DNA of 64,000 nt from Bacteroidales bacterium UBA7569 (GCA_002477945.1 DLLF01000026.1:1-64000), one strand, 5' to 3'. Shown: positions 18,393 through 28,624, counted from the first letter of the stretch. The notes: generated from the sequence alone by a model not told the origin. Translations and numbers: made by a program.

Positions 18393-18824
18393 ATGAAGCA
18401 ACTTATTGTAGTCGCAGAAAGCAAAGAAAAACGTATGGCGGAAGAGATGATGCCGGAAATTCCCGTCCTTGAATGTGGCGTAGGAGCCTTGAATATTATG
18501 CAAAGCCTGCGCGCTGTTCCGTTGGACACGGAAATCATAAACATCGGGTATGCCGGTTCCGCCGACTATCCCATTGGAACAAAAGTGGAAATCGGAGAAT
18601 GTCGGCTCTATCATCCTAATGTCAACTATCCTGAACCGGTTTTCCACCTGCAAGGCAACACGCGTTGTTTCACGAATACCGATTTCGTACTGCAAAGCAA
18701 CGAAACAGATTGTGTCTTCGATATGGAATTGGCATTTATATGCGCAATGGGATTCAAGCAGGTACGCAGTATTAAAATAGTGAGCGACAACCTCTCGCTC
18801 CACCAATATCATCAGGTAAACTAA
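18393..18824 (+). CDS. Compact nucleoside phosphorylase/MTAN-like protein
   Basis: 143 residues, much shorter than the 230-residue methylthioadenosine/S-adenosylhomocysteine nucleosidases it resembles. The N-terminal strand (LIVVAESKEKRMAEEM), a GVGALN block, the GYAGS segment and, near the C-terminus, the ME pair (FDMELAF) and SDN (IVSDNLS) that carry substrate- and proton-binding residues are all kept. The usual flexible loops are missing, and the protein ends soon after the SDN motif. It may be an enzyme of reduced size or a binding protein. It lies 38 bases after the lysozyme gene and 14 bases before the large membrane protein gene. Confidence 0.7.
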   Translation: MKQLIVVAESKEKRMAEEMMPEIPVLECGVGALNIMQSLRAVPLDTEIINIGYAGSADYPIGTKVEIGECRLYHPNVNYPEPVFHLQGNTRCFTNTDFVLQSNETDCVFDMELAFICAMGFKQVRSIKIVSDNLSLHQYHQVN

Positions 18825-18838
18825 ATAACACAATAGCC

Positions 18839-21079
18839 ATGACACTAAGCAATAAACACAAATGGGACTTCCAGAACATTGGAGGAACATTACGCGTTAA
18901 TATCCATTCAGGAGAAGATATTCGCCATTTGGCAGAGTTGGACCAAAAGATGTGGACGGTTCTTTCCTGCCCTGTCAGCGGTTTGGAGATCGATGGAAAA
19001 AGCCTTCAATACACCGATGCCGATGCCGACGGGAAGATTCATGTTAAGGATGTAATCACCACGGCTGGCTGGCTGTGCAATGTATTGAAAGATCCGGAAA
19101 CTCTGCTCCATAAGCAAGATGCACTGCCGTTGAGCAGTATCAACACTGGAACGGAAGAGGGAAAACACATTTTCCAATCCGCCAAACAGATTATCGAAAA
19201 CCTCGGAAAGGAAGAAGAAAACTTGACTGTGCAAGACACGCAAGATGGTTTGGCTATCTTTGCCAAAACACGCTTCAATGGCGACGGAGTCATCACGGAA
19301 AACTCTACCGATGATTCCGTGTTAAGAAACACTATTGCTTCTATTCTGTCCGTTACGGGCGGGACTGCCGACCGTAGCGGTATGCAAGGTATCAATGCAG
19401 AGCAAATAAATGGATTCTATGCCGACCTGCAGGCTTACACCCGCTGGAAAGATTCTGCTGTAGAACTGCCGTTCGGCGAACAAACCGATGCTGTTATGGC
19501 TGCCTACAAAGCATTGGACGCAAAAGTAAGGGATTTCTTTGTCCGTTGCAAACTGGCTGCATTCAGCACCAATAGTGCGGCTGCACTTGATGTTCAAGTG
19601 TCACGTATAGAAGCCATAAGCCGTGAAGACCTTACTTTGCAGACGGAAGAAATCGCCTCCTACCCCATCGCACGTATCTCTCCTGTTGCCGAAATCGACC
19701 TGACACTTCCCGTTAATCCTGCTTGGATACAACCGTTTGAGGTAATCCGTTCCGTTGCTTTCCCTGCTGAAGCGAAAGTCATAACAGAAGCGGACTGGAA
19801 CGCGGTGGGCGACAAACTGGCTCCGTATATCGCTTGGCTCAATGCAAAACAAGGAAGCAGCGTGGAACCGTTGGGAGAAGATGTCATCAGAAAACTGCTG
19901 GAAGCCGACCGGCAAGCAGCCCTGCTTCAATTGGTTGAACAGGACGAAGCACTGAAAGAAGAGGCTGACAACATCAGTCAAGTGGACAAACTCCTGCATC
20001 TCTACCGAGACTTTGCAACTATCCTGCGCAACTTTGTCACCCTGCAAGACTTTTACTCTCACGATAAGGCCACATTGGCTGTCTTCCAAGCAGGTACATT
20101 GGTGATTGATCAAAGAGCCTGCCACCTTTGTATGCGTGTCGCTGATATGGCTAAACATAATACACAGGTTGCTGCAAGCGGAATGTATCTTATATATTGC
20201 GATTGCACCACGAAAAACCACCACGAAACATTGCATATCGTTGCCGCTATGACGGTCGGTGACACTGGTGACATTATGGTGGGAAAGAACGCTATTTTCT
20301 ACGACCGCAACGGATTGGATTGGGATGCAGTCGTCACCAAGATAGTGGAAAACCCGATTAGTATCAGTCAGGCGTTTTGGTCGCCCTACCGTCGGTTGGG
20401 AAATTGGGTGGAAAACCTCATACAAAAGAATGCAGCCGACAAAGACAGCAAAATTATGGCAGATATGACCGGCAAACTGTCGGAAAAGGCGGTCGCTCCT
20501 GCTGAAGGAACAACAACCGCCGCTGCACAACCGTTCGACATAGCCAAGTTCGCTGGTATCTTTGCCGCCTTCGGCATGGCATTGGGTATGATAGGCTCTG
20601 CCATCGCAAGTCTGGCAACCGGATTTAGCCACCTCGCATGGTGGAAGGATATTCTTGTAATCGTGGCTATCCTCCTCATCATATCCGGACCGAGCATGAT
20701 TATGGCATGGATGAAACTGCGTAAACGGAACATCGCACCTTTGCTTAATGCCAATGGGTGGGCTGTCAATGCGTCCTCCACCATCAGTATTCCTTTTGGT
20801 GCTACACTGACGGATACTGCTAAGTTCCCCGTACTTAAACTGCAAGACCCCTATGCAAAGAAAGGATTGCCTGTTTGGAAACGGGTGTGCATTTCGTTGG
20901 CGGCATCAGTTGTACTCATCATCGGTTTGTGGTTAGGCAACCTCCTGGCGTGGGCAAAACTGCCATCCCCTTTGTTCCACAAAAACAAAGCGACTACAGA
21001 ACAAGTAGTTACTATCGACACCCCTGTTTCTACCGATGAAACCGTTGTTATTGAGACTCCTGTCGAAGACGCAAAGTAA
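18839..21079 (+). CDS. Large membrane protein with EF-hand-like loops, function unknown
   Basis: 746 residues that I do not recognise. Two calcium-loop-like stretches occur near the N-terminus (DADADGKIHVKD at about 60-71, and FNGDGVITENS at about 142-152). A long, mostly helical soluble region follows (about 170-540), including a CHLCMR segment. Two membrane segments lie at about 570-595 and 605-630, and a third at about 685-705. The tail is acidic and Thr/Val-rich. There is no signal peptide, so the large N-terminal part is probably cytoplasmic. It seems to form one operon with the nucleosidase-like gene. Confidence 0.8.
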   Translation: MTLSNKHKWDFQNIGGTLRVNIHSGEDIRHLAELDQKMWTVLSCPVSGLEIDGKSLQYTDADADGKIHVKDVITTAGWLCNVLKDPETLLHKQDALPLSSINTGTEEGKHIFQSAKQIIENLGKEEENLTVQDTQDGLAIFAKTRFNGDGVITENSTDDSVLRNTIASILSVTGGTADRSGMQGINAEQINGFYADLQAYTRWKDSAVELPFGEQTDAVMAAYKALDAKVRDFFVRCKLAAFSTNSAAALDVQVSRIEAISREDLTLQTEEIASYPIARISPVAEIDLTLPVNPAWIQPFEVIRSVAFPAEAKVITEADWNAVGDKLAPYIAWLNAKQGSSVEPLGEDVIRKLLEADRQAALLQLVEQDEALKEEADNISQVDKLLHLYRDFATILRNFVTLQDFYSHDKATLAVFQAGTLVIDQRACHLCMRVADMAKHNTQVAASGMYLIYCDCTTKNHHETLHIVAAMTVGDTGDIMVGKNAIFYDRNGLDWDAVVTKIVENPISISQAFWSPYRRLGNWVENLIQKNAADKDSKIMADMTGKLSEKAVAPAEGTTTAAAQPFDIAKFAGIFAAFGMALGMIGSAIASLATGFSHLAWWKDILVIVAILLIISGPSMIMAWMKLRKRNIAPLLNANGWAVNASSTISIPFGATLTDTAKFPVLKLQDPYAKKGLPVWKRVCISLAASVVLIIGLWLGNLLAWAKLPSPLFHKNKATTEQVVTIDTPVSTDETVVIETPVEDAK

Positions 21080-21141
21080 CCGCACCAAATACCCACTGGT
21101 CATTACATAGACGTCTTGTGTTACTGTGACTGACCACAAAC

Positions 21142-21178
21142 GAGAGAGGGCCGACCCGTAAAGGTCAGCCCTCTCTTA
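21142..21178 (+). terminator. Terminator between convergent genes
   Basis: GAGAGGGC-c-GACC pairs with GGTC-a-GCCCTCTC (about 21144-21175), then TTATT. It sits between the plus-strand membrane protein gene and minus-strand pheT. The stretch 21180-21300 beyond it holds a degenerate ATTCGTTCTC repeat and no gene. Confidence 0.8.
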
Positions 21179-21305
21179 TTGCACACCATTTCAATTCGTT
21201 CTCAATCCGCTTCCGATTCGTTCTCGATTCAGGTTCAGTCCGCAATCCATTCAATCTCGTCCTTTGGTGCTTACATCACCGAATCGCTGCTATCGAACCA
21301 TTCTG

Positions 21306-23804
21306 TTATCTTAATTTGGCTCCGAACTTGTCCTCGAAAGTCTTTTGTAAACGCGCCATAATCTGCTCAATCTGCTTGTCTTTCAAAGTGTTCTCGGTAT
21401 CTTGCAGGATAAAACTCAATGCATACGACTTCTTGCCGGACTCCAAGGACTTCCCTTCATACACATCAAACAGATATACATTCTTCAGCAACTTGCGTTC
21501 CGTATCAAATGCTGCCCTCGCCAAATCGGCAAACTCCACCTGCTTGTCCACTAATAACGCAAAATCACGTTTCACCTCAGGGAACTTCGGAAGATCCGTA
21601 ATAAGAGGTTTGTATTGTTTGTTTTGGCGAAGGAGTTGGTTCCAATCCAAGTCTGCATAGTAAACAGGACTTTCTATATCAAACTGTTTCAACACGTTGT
21701 GATTCACTATACAGATTTCGCCAAGCACCTTGCCGTTCGGAGCAAGTATTCTCAAACCATCACTGTATAAGTCACTCTGCAGAGACTCACTACTGCATTT
21801 CTCCACATTCACGCCCAACCGGCGCAAAATGTTGTTCACGTATGCGTGCAATTGATAGAAACTCGTTTTTTCTTCCTTGTGTACCCATGTTTGGCTAGTC
21901 TTGTTTCCTGTTATCCACAAGCCTAAGTGAGGTTCTTCTCTGTACGCTGCCAAAGGCTCGTCACCTTCTTTGATGGCTTGTTTGTGGTAGCAGTTACCGA
22001 ACTCATAGAAACACAAGTCACTCATCTTGCGGTTCACATTACGCTGGATGCTCTCCAAACCGCCGAAAAGCAGCGTCTGCCGCATTACGGCCAAATCCTG
22101 CGATAACGGGTTCATCAATTGCACGCAATTCTCCAATCGGTAAGTCGCATTTTCGCTCTCATGGGAATAGTATTGTACTTTCGTCAGGGAGTTGTTCAGA
22201 ATTTCATAAAATCCTTGTGCGGTCAATTGCTCTGCTATCCTGCGTTGTAAGGCTTGCCCGTTTGGTTTTGGTGAATACGACAAACAACTCTTGACAGATT
22301 GCGAAATCTCCACATTGTTGTAACCGTAAATACGCAATACGTCCTCCACCACATCACACTCGCGCTGCACATCCACACGATAACGGGGAACCAAAAGATG
22401 ATATACACCGTTTTCTTTGCTTACGATACGAATTTCCAAACCTTTGAAAATGGTTTCAAGCACATCCTCTCCGAGATTTTTCCCGATGAGAACGTACGCT
22501 CTGCCTTCCGTTAATTCCACATCCCAGGGGGCAAAAGGCTCTTCTGCCGAATAAGGAACAACCGACGAAGATATTTTGTCCACGGGTTCGGCGACAATCT
22601 CACCACCTGCCACTTGTTGGATAAGAAGCGCACAACGTTTCAATACGTACATCGTGTTATTGGGATCACAACCTCTCTCGTAGCGGAACGAAGCATCTGT
22701 CGAGAGTTGGTGTCTGCGTGCCGTCTTTCTTATGCTAACAGGATCAAAATATGCACTTTCCAAAAACACATTCTTGGTCTCAACCGATACACCCGATTCC
22801 TTCCCGCCGAACACACCGGCCATACACATCGGTTTCTCCGTATCGCAAATCATAAGGTCTGCGGAACTCAACTCACGCTCCACATCGTCCAATGTGGTGA
22901 ATTTTATACCCTCTTCAACATTCTGTACGATGACCTTTCCGCCTTGGATTTTGTCAGCGTCAAATGGGTGAAGAGCCTGTCCCATTTCATGCAAAACAAA
23001 GTTTGTAGCGTCCACCACATTGTTGATGGAACGCACTCCAATCTCTTGCAACGAATTGCGCAACCATTCCGGTGAGTCTTTCACTTCCACACCGGCAATA
23101 GTCACTCCCGAATAACGAGGGCAAGCCTGTTCTTGTCTCACTTCCACTTCTATCGGCTTATAGGCACAATCCTTCGATACTGCGAAATCCGCTACAGAAG
23201 GTTTTGTCAATTGCACATCTTTGCCGTGCAAACTATAATAAGCATACAAGTCACGCGCAACACCGTAATGACTTGTTGCGTCCGAACGGTTCGGGGTAAT
23301 ATCAACCTCTATGATATAATCTTCTTCCACATGAAAGTATTCCCTTGCAGGCATTCCTACCGGTGTTTCATTCGGAAGGACGATAATTCCGTCATGGGAA
23401 TGACCGACGCCTATCTCGTCTTCCGCACAAAGCATACCTAACGATTCCACGCCACGGATTTTGGAACGTTTGATAGTAAAACTGTCATCTCCCTGCCACA
23501 GAGTGGTGCCGACCAAAGCCACCACAACTTTCTGCCCTGCTGCCACATTTGGGGCACCGCAAACAATCTGAAGAGGAGTATCACCACCTACATTCACACT
23601 CGTAACGTGCAGATGGTCAGAATTTTCATGTAGAACACAAGTCAGCACTTCCCCGACTATCAATCCGGCAAGCCCGCCACGAATACTTTCTCTCCTCTCC
23701 ACTCCGTCAACCTCCAAACCTATTGAGGTTAGAATTTTCGCTGTCTCTTCTGCACTATCGGGCAAATTGATATAGCGTTTAAGCCAATTATACGAGATAT
23801 TCAT
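21306..23804 (-). CDS. pheT: Phenylalanine--tRNA ligase beta subunit
   Basis: Beta chain of the alpha2-beta2 PheRS; it carries editing and tRNA-binding functions. 832 residues, slightly above the usual 790-820. Order: B1 (N-terminal), an EMAP-II-like OB domain (about 42-155), the B3/B4 editing domain (about 220-400), B5, the catalytic-like B6/B7 region, and a C-terminal ferredoxin-fold anticodon-binding domain (about 740-832, KFPEVKRDFALLVDK). pheS is not adjacent, as is common in Bacteroidetes. Its own promoter lies 30 bases upstream. Confidence 0.95.
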   Translation of the reverse strand: MNISYNWLKRYINLPDSAEETAKILTSIGLEVDGVERRESIRGGLAGLIVGEVLTCVLHENSDHLHVTSVNVGGDTPLQIVCGAPNVAAGQKVVVALVGTTLWQGDDSFTIKRSKIRGVESLGMLCAEDEIGVGHSHDGIIVLPNETPVGMPAREYFHVEEDYIIEVDITPNRSDATSHYGVARDLYAYYSLHGKDVQLTKPSVADFAVSKDCAYKPIEVEVRQEQACPRYSGVTIAGVEVKDSPEWLRNSLQEIGVRSINNVVDATNFVLHEMGQALHPFDADKIQGGKVIVQNVEEGIKFTTLDDVERELSSADLMICDTEKPMCMAGVFGGKESGVSVETKNVFLESAYFDPVSIRKTARRHQLSTDASFRYERGCDPNNTMYVLKRCALLIQQVAGGEIVAEPVDKISSSVVPYSAEEPFAPWDVELTEGRAYVLIGKNLGEDVLETIFKGLEIRIVSKENGVYHLLVPRYRVDVQRECDVVEDVLRIYGYNNVEISQSVKSCLSYSPKPNGQALQRRIAEQLTAQGFYEILNNSLTKVQYYSHESENATYRLENCVQLMNPLSQDLAVMRQTLLFGGLESIQRNVNRKMSDLCFYEFGNCYHKQAIKEGDEPLAAYREEPHLGLWITGNKTSQTWVHKEEKTSFYQLHAYVNNILRRLGVNVEKCSSESLQSDLYSDGLRILAPNGKVLGEICIVNHNVLKQFDIESPVYYADLDWNQLLRQNKQYKPLITDLPKFPEVKRDFALLVDKQVEFADLARAAFDTERKLLKNVYLFDVYEGKSLESGKKSYALSFILQDTENTLKDKQIEQIMARLQKTFEDKFGAKLR

Positions 23805-23833
23805 AACATAAAGTTGTTTATATAACTATCGTG

Positions 23834-23864
23834 CAAAGGTAAGCATTTTTCCCCGTTTCCGCAA
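23834..23864 (-). promoter_or_regulatory. Promoter of pheT
   Basis: On the minus strand, TTG (complement of 23862-23864) and TACCTTTG (complement of 23834-23841), 20 bases apart; leader of about 23 bases. Confidence 0.75.
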
Positions 23865-24018
23865 TAATGAGATTTCAATGTGGAATTTGAGATTTTTACT
23901 GCCTTTTTTCAACACCATAGTCAATACAAAACGACCTCCTCACATCTGTATTGTTCAATAGCAAGGCACCGACAATTTTCTAGTATGCAAAAGGTTTGGC
24001 AGGAGTTCTTTTCGTTTA

Positions 24019-24240
24019 GCCGGTCTCAAGCACCCCTCATCGACCCCTGAACGAAATGCCAATAATACAATGTTAGCCCCTTCTTTGGAAAGAACAGGGA
24101 GACCCAAATTGTCACATCGTAAACAACTTAGCCTTCTCTACCACGCATAAACCTATCAACTCCTCAACTCATAAACTTCAAGAACTTCCCACTTCTTTCA
24201 ACTATCAACTCTAAACCTAAAACTTCCAGAGAGGGGCTTG
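24019..24240 (+). repeat. Composite intergenic repeat, copy C
   Basis: Between the HTCS stop and the pheT promoter (23880-24254). Contains iterons (GGTCTCAAG / CACCCCTCAT / CGACCCCTGAA, 24022-24054), a broken hairpin, an ACATCGTAAA module, and a CCACGCATAAACC...CTCAACTCATAAAC module (24140-24177) that is nearly identical to one at 33410-33446. No gene is seen in the gap. Confidence 0.7.
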
Positions 24241-24254
24241 GGAAATCTCTCTGC

Positions 24255-27200
24255 CTATTCTTCGCTTTTGCGCCGACGGGCATACTCTAATGGAGACACA
24301 CCAAACTTTTTCTTGAACAAAGTGGAGAAGTATTTCGGGTCGTTAAATCCCACTGCGAACGCAAGATCCGAAACTCGTGTCTTGCCCTTCTCGTCTACAA
24401 TACGCGCCGCCATATTCAAACGGATGTTATTGACGAAGGCTACAGGAGTCTGTCCCGTCAGGCTTTTCAGTTTGTCGGTCAGGGTCGTACGCGACATGTT
24501 CATTTCACTCACAAATGTGTTCAAAGAGAAATCAAAGTCTGCTATATGCTTGTTCACACAGTCTATGGCTTGCTGTAAGAACTTCTCGTCCATACTGGTA
24601 TAGTTCAGTTCTTTGGCATCAAAAACCAGTTGTTTCCTATAATCCACTACAGTTCGCTTCAGGCGTTGCAACTGAGACGCTACAATAGAATCCAGCACAC
24701 CCAAATCTATAGGTTTCGTCAAGTAAGCATCTGCACCCGATTCATATCCCATAATGGTGTCGGCAGCCGTTTGTTTGGCTGTTATCAGTAACACGGGAAT
24801 ATGACAGTATTCAAATGTCGATTTTATCTTGGAACAAAACTCATAACCATTCATGCCGGGCATCATGATGTCAGATACTATCAATTGGATGGCATGTTCC
24901 TCCAGCAAAGGTAACGCTTCGTCTGCACTGTTGGCAGTGATAACATGATACTGCTTGGCAAGATGCTGTTGCAACAGGAATTGCATATCTTCGTTGTCCT
25001 CCACAATGAGGATGGTGGAAACATCTTCATCGCTATGTTCTTTTCCCTGCACTGCTTTGTTTTCTGCATTTTCATCACCCTGTGTCGTCTGATGAAGCGC
25101 ATTATTGGCAGCAGACGGACTGCTCTCCGCTGTCACTTGCCCGTTACTGGTATTTGCAATACCATCTTCCATCTCGCCCGCCGTATAAGCCGTTTGTTGG
25201 ATTGGTAAAATTACGGTAAAAGTCGTCCCCTCTCCTTTCACACTGTCCACAAAGATATTGCCATGATGCAAATCCACCAGATTCTTCACCAACGAAAGAC
25301 CTATACCCGTTCCCACTGTATGGGCCTTCCTGTAATCTCCGTCATAGAAGCGTCTGAATAGGTTTTGTAGTTCCTCTTTGTCCATACCCATCCCTGTATC
25401 ACTAATCTTCAGTACCATGGACCGCTGTTCTACATCAGAAGACAACACCACTTTCACTTCACCGTTCTCACGATTGTATTTTGCGGCATTCGAAAGAAGG
25501 TTATAAAGTATCTTGTCCAATTTATCCGAGTCAAAATAGCCTTCCAAGTCCTGCTCCAACTCCGTGGTGAACACCCAATGCAGTTTCTGTTTGCGGGCAA
25601 GAGGCTGAAACGCAACAAAACAGTTCTCCACAAACTGAGTTATGTTGCCCTTCGACACTTTCAATTTCAGGTTGCCGCTTTCTGCTTTCCTGAACTCCAG
25701 AATCTGTTGTATAAGCCGCATCAAGCGCATGGCATTGTTCGTTATCAAGCCATACTCGGCATTATCCCTGTTCTTGCTCTTCAATTCGTCAACAGCGGCA
25801 ATAATTATAGACAATGGAGTCAACAACTCGTGAGTGATATTGGTAAAGAATTGTAGTTTCAGATGAGCCATCTCTTCTGCACGCTTGCGGTCTTCTTCAC
25901 TTCGTGCCAAAGCGGACTTCTGTTTCTGGCGCATACGGACAAAACGGTATATGCCGTAAATCAGCAATAAACCGAGCAATGTGTAACCCGCATAAGCCCA
26001 CCATGTAGCCCATGGGGCTGGAGCCACATGCAAAACAAAACACTCTTCCTGTTCTGTCCATATGTTATTCGGATTGGCTGCCATCAAGCGGAAGGTATAA
26101 TCTCCTGCCGGAAGATTGTTGTAGAATGCATAGCGATGCTGGGCATCTGTGTAGGTCCAGTCTCTGTCCCAGCCTTCCAATAGGTAAGCATAGTGATTCT
26201 GCGACGAGTTCCGGAAATTAAGCAAAGCAAACTCTATCTGGATATTGTTATTGCGATGACTCAGATAAATGTCTTTGGCGTAATCAATGGTAGTGGATGA
26301 TATTCTATTGCTTTCTTTGGACTGAAAGTCACGCAAAGAACGGTTGAATATCTTTATATCAGTAATAACCAATTCGCTTTGTTCCGCTTCAGATGGAACA
26401 TCCATAGTTGGAATTAGGTTCACACCACCTACCCCGCCCAGCAGACAATCTCCTGTAGCCAATCTGCAGATGGCACCTCTATAGAAGCAATCTGATAGAA
26501 GACCGTCTGTCTTCGTATAGGAAAGAATCTTTGTGATCTTGTTATCTTCCGATACATTCATTTGCAGCACACCCGTATTGGTGGTCATCCATATATTCTG
26601 TCGGCGATCCTCCCACAAATTATTTACCATCAGACCTTCATAAGAACCCATAAATTTCGGACTGAACAAACTAAATGCATCTTCTTCCCTGTCATACAGC
26701 ATCAGTCCTGCTTCCGTTCCCGCCCAAATATGGTTCTTTCCATCAACAAAAAGAGCCAATGCACCCTCTGTCAAGAGTTTGTTGTTATCAAGAGTGTAGG
26801 CATACAAACGCCATTTCTCCGAATGTGTATCCAGACGGTATATGCCGCAGTTGCTCGTTGCAATCCACAATTGCCCGTCCTTATCGCTCTGGATAGCATA
26901 AACCATGGCAGGAGGCATATCATCTTCATCCGGAACGTAAGCATTAAGGGGCGTATACACACCATCTTTCAGAAGACCTACATCAACACGGGTTCCGACC
27001 CAAAGCCTTTTCTGAGGATCTACATAGCAACCGTTCACGTAGGCATCACGAAAACCGGTCTTTATTTGACGTGCCTTTCCTGCCTTGGGATTGTAAAGGA
27101 GCAACCCGTGTTCTGTGCAGAAATAAATATCATCATCAATCTTTCCAATCTGTTGTACTTGGGATAGAGCCTTATACGAAGAAAGAACTGGTATATGCTT

Positions 27201-28379
27201 ATATGTCAACAACGACTCGGTTCGTTTGTCATAACAAAGCACCCCATAATTGGGCGATGACAACCACACACATTGCCCCGATTCATCATCGTAGACTGAT
27301 TTCACGGCTTTCGTCCCCGCCACCGCTATAAGACCTTGCGTGTAAGGTTCCACTTGCATAACTTTTGGACGCAAATCGCATACATACACACCACCTCCTA
27401 AAGATCCTATCCACATCAGACCGTCGTTGGTAGAAAGAATAGAGTTGATTTCTCCGCAAGGCAAAGGAGATATGCCACTGGAAGAACTATGGATGGAGAA
27501 TGTCCCGTCAGAAGACAACAACGATAAACCGGAGCGGGAACCAATCCACAATGTACCTTCTATGTCCTCCGCTATGGAATATATCATATTGTCCAACACA
27601 CTGTTCTTATCGCCATCAACGTGCTTATATTGCACAATATGCGGATCTTGTAAATTATAGGGTTCTGTAAGATGAACCAATCCTTCACCCCATGTTCCCA
27701 CCCAGAGAGTACGATCACGACCCATAAACAATGTATGCGAAGAACGTAATGCAGGCAAATGACTGTACCTGTAAGCCTGCCGTTTCTTCGTGTCATAGCG
27801 GATCAGCCCGTCCGACCATGTCCCTATCCACAAATATCCGACCTCATCTTCCAAGAGTGATTTCATATCAGTCGGATCCAAGTTCCATTGAGAGCCTACA
27901 CAATACTCGAAATCATCATGGGCATTCCGCCGCACGAACAAACCTTTGTTGGTCGCCACCCAAATATCTCCCGTATGAGAAGCCAATATAGACTCCACAC
28001 GGCTGTAATTCAGAATGGGAGTATCCGCTTTCTCTATCTTGCCGTTAATCTTGTCAAGGACATACAAACCATTGTGCGTACCTATCCACAAACAATGATT
28101 TGCATCTTCTTCCACCATGTTCACAACGCTGTGCAAAGCCTGCCGGTGAGTCGCCGGATCTATCTTGTAAGAGACTATATCGTAGCCGTCATAGCGCACA
28201 AGACCGCTATACGTGGATATCCACAGGAAACCTTCAGAATCCTGATACAACTTACGTATCTCGTTGGTGGGTAAATTGGTAACGGAAGAAATGGGACGGA
28301 AAACAAGATTCTGCGAAAATAGTTCCTGCATACCTGATAAAAAGCAGAAAACAACAGACAACAACACAATCTTTTTCAT
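24255..28379 (-). CDS. Hybrid two-component system regulator (HTCS)
   Basis: One-protein signalling chain of 1374 residues from the ATG at 28379. Order: signal peptide (about 1-23), a two-bladed-propeller sensor built of Reg_prop repeats (GLMWIGS, GHIWAGT and similar), a Y_Y_Y domain (about 670-760), one membrane helix (about 775-795), HisKA with THELLTPLS, HATPase with the GTGIGLSLV loop, a receiver domain with phosphoacceptor Asp in VSDIMMPGM, and a C-terminal AraC-type DNA-binding domain. These usually sense oligosaccharides and control a neighbouring polysaccharide locus; none is adjacent here. The ATG chosen starts the signal peptide. Confidence 0.95.
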   Translation of the reverse strand: MKKIVLLSVVFCFLSGMQELFSQNLVFRPISSVTNLPTNEIRKLYQDSEGFLWISTYSGLVRYDGYDIVSYKIDPATHRQALHSVVNMVEEDANHCLWIGTHNGLYVLDKINGKIEKADTPILNYSRVESILASHTGDIWVATNKGLFVRRNAHDDFEYCVGSQWNLDPTDMKSLLEDEVGYLWIGTWSDGLIRYDTKKRQAYRYSHLPALRSSHTLFMGRDRTLWVGTWGEGLVHLTEPYNLQDPHIVQYKHVDGDKNSVLDNMIYSIAEDIEGTLWIGSRSGLSLLSSDGTFSIHSSSSGISPLPCGEINSILSTNDGLMWIGSLGGGVYVCDLRPKVMQVEPYTQGLIAVAGTKAVKSVYDDESGQCVWLSSPNYGVLCYDKRTESLLTYKHIPVLSSYKALSQVQQIGKIDDDIYFCTEHGLLLYNPKAGKARQIKTGFRDAYVNGCYVDPQKRLWVGTRVDVGLLKDGVYTPLNAYVPDEDDMPPAMVYAIQSDKDGQLWIATSNCGIYRLDTHSEKWRLYAYTLDNNKLLTEGALALFVDGKNHIWAGTEAGLMLYDREEDAFSLFSPKFMGSYEGLMVNNLWEDRRQNIWMTTNTGVLQMNVSEDNKITKILSYTKTDGLLSDCFYRGAICRLATGDCLLGGVGGVNLIPTMDVPSEAEQSELVITDIKIFNRSLRDFQSKESNRISSTTIDYAKDIYLSHRNNNIQIEFALLNFRNSSQNHYAYLLEGWDRDWTYTDAQHRYAFYNNLPAGDYTFRLMAANPNNIWTEQEECFVLHVAPAPWATWWAYAGYTLLGLLLIYGIYRFVRMRQKQKSALARSEEDRKRAEEMAHLKLQFFTNITHELLTPLSIIIAAVDELKSKNRDNAEYGLITNNAMRLMRLIQQILEFRKAESGNLKLKVSKGNITQFVENCFVAFQPLARKQKLHWVFTTELEQDLEGYFDSDKLDKILYNLLSNAAKYNRENGEVKVVLSSDVEQRSMVLKISDTGMGMDKEELQNLFRRFYDGDYRKAHTVGTGIGLSLVKNLVDLHHGNIFVDSVKGEGTTFTVILPIQQTAYTAGEMEDGIANTSNGQVTAESSPSAANNALHQTTQGDENAENKAVQGKEHSDEDVSTILIVEDNEDMQFLLQQHLAKQYHVITANSADEALPLLEEHAIQLIVSDIMMPGMNGYEFCSKIKSTFEYCHIPVLLITAKQTAADTIMGYESGADAYLTKPIDLGVLDSIVASQLQRLKRTVVDYRKQLVFDAKELNYTSMDEKFLQQAIDCVNKHIADFDFSLNTFVSEMNMSRTTLTDKLKSLTGQTPVAFVNNIRLNMAARIVDEKGKTRVSDLAFAVGFNDPKYFSTLFKKKFGVSPLEYARRRKSEE

Positions 28380-28505
28380 AGTTTGGTCAAATTTTGTAAA
28401 ATCACACATCGGCAACGCAATATCTTTTGAGAAAAAAGAAATGTCACACACAACATGCAAACGCTCCATCTACACGCCCTTCATCACAAAATCACATCGC
28501 TATTG

Positions 28506-28537
28506 CAAAGGTATGAATAATTTATGTTTCCCACAAA
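28506..28537 (-). promoter_or_regulatory. Promoter of the HTCS gene
   Basis: Minus strand TTTG (complement of 28534-28537) and TACCTTTG (complement of 28506-28513), 20 bases apart; leader of about 120 bases. Confidence 0.7.
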
Positions 28538-28624
28538 TGGTATAAATTTTGCCCGTCTCATGACAATGCTTCAACTTCCTTCCGGTATTTCCGTACCACA
28601 AAATACAAAACATCTGTTCACAAC

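Noticed and set aside
19601..20845. A 414-codon minus-strand frame inside the 746-residue membrane protein gene
   Set aside because: The plus-strand frame has coherent membrane segments and loop motifs and spans the whole region; the antisense frame is rich in Cys and His without pattern.
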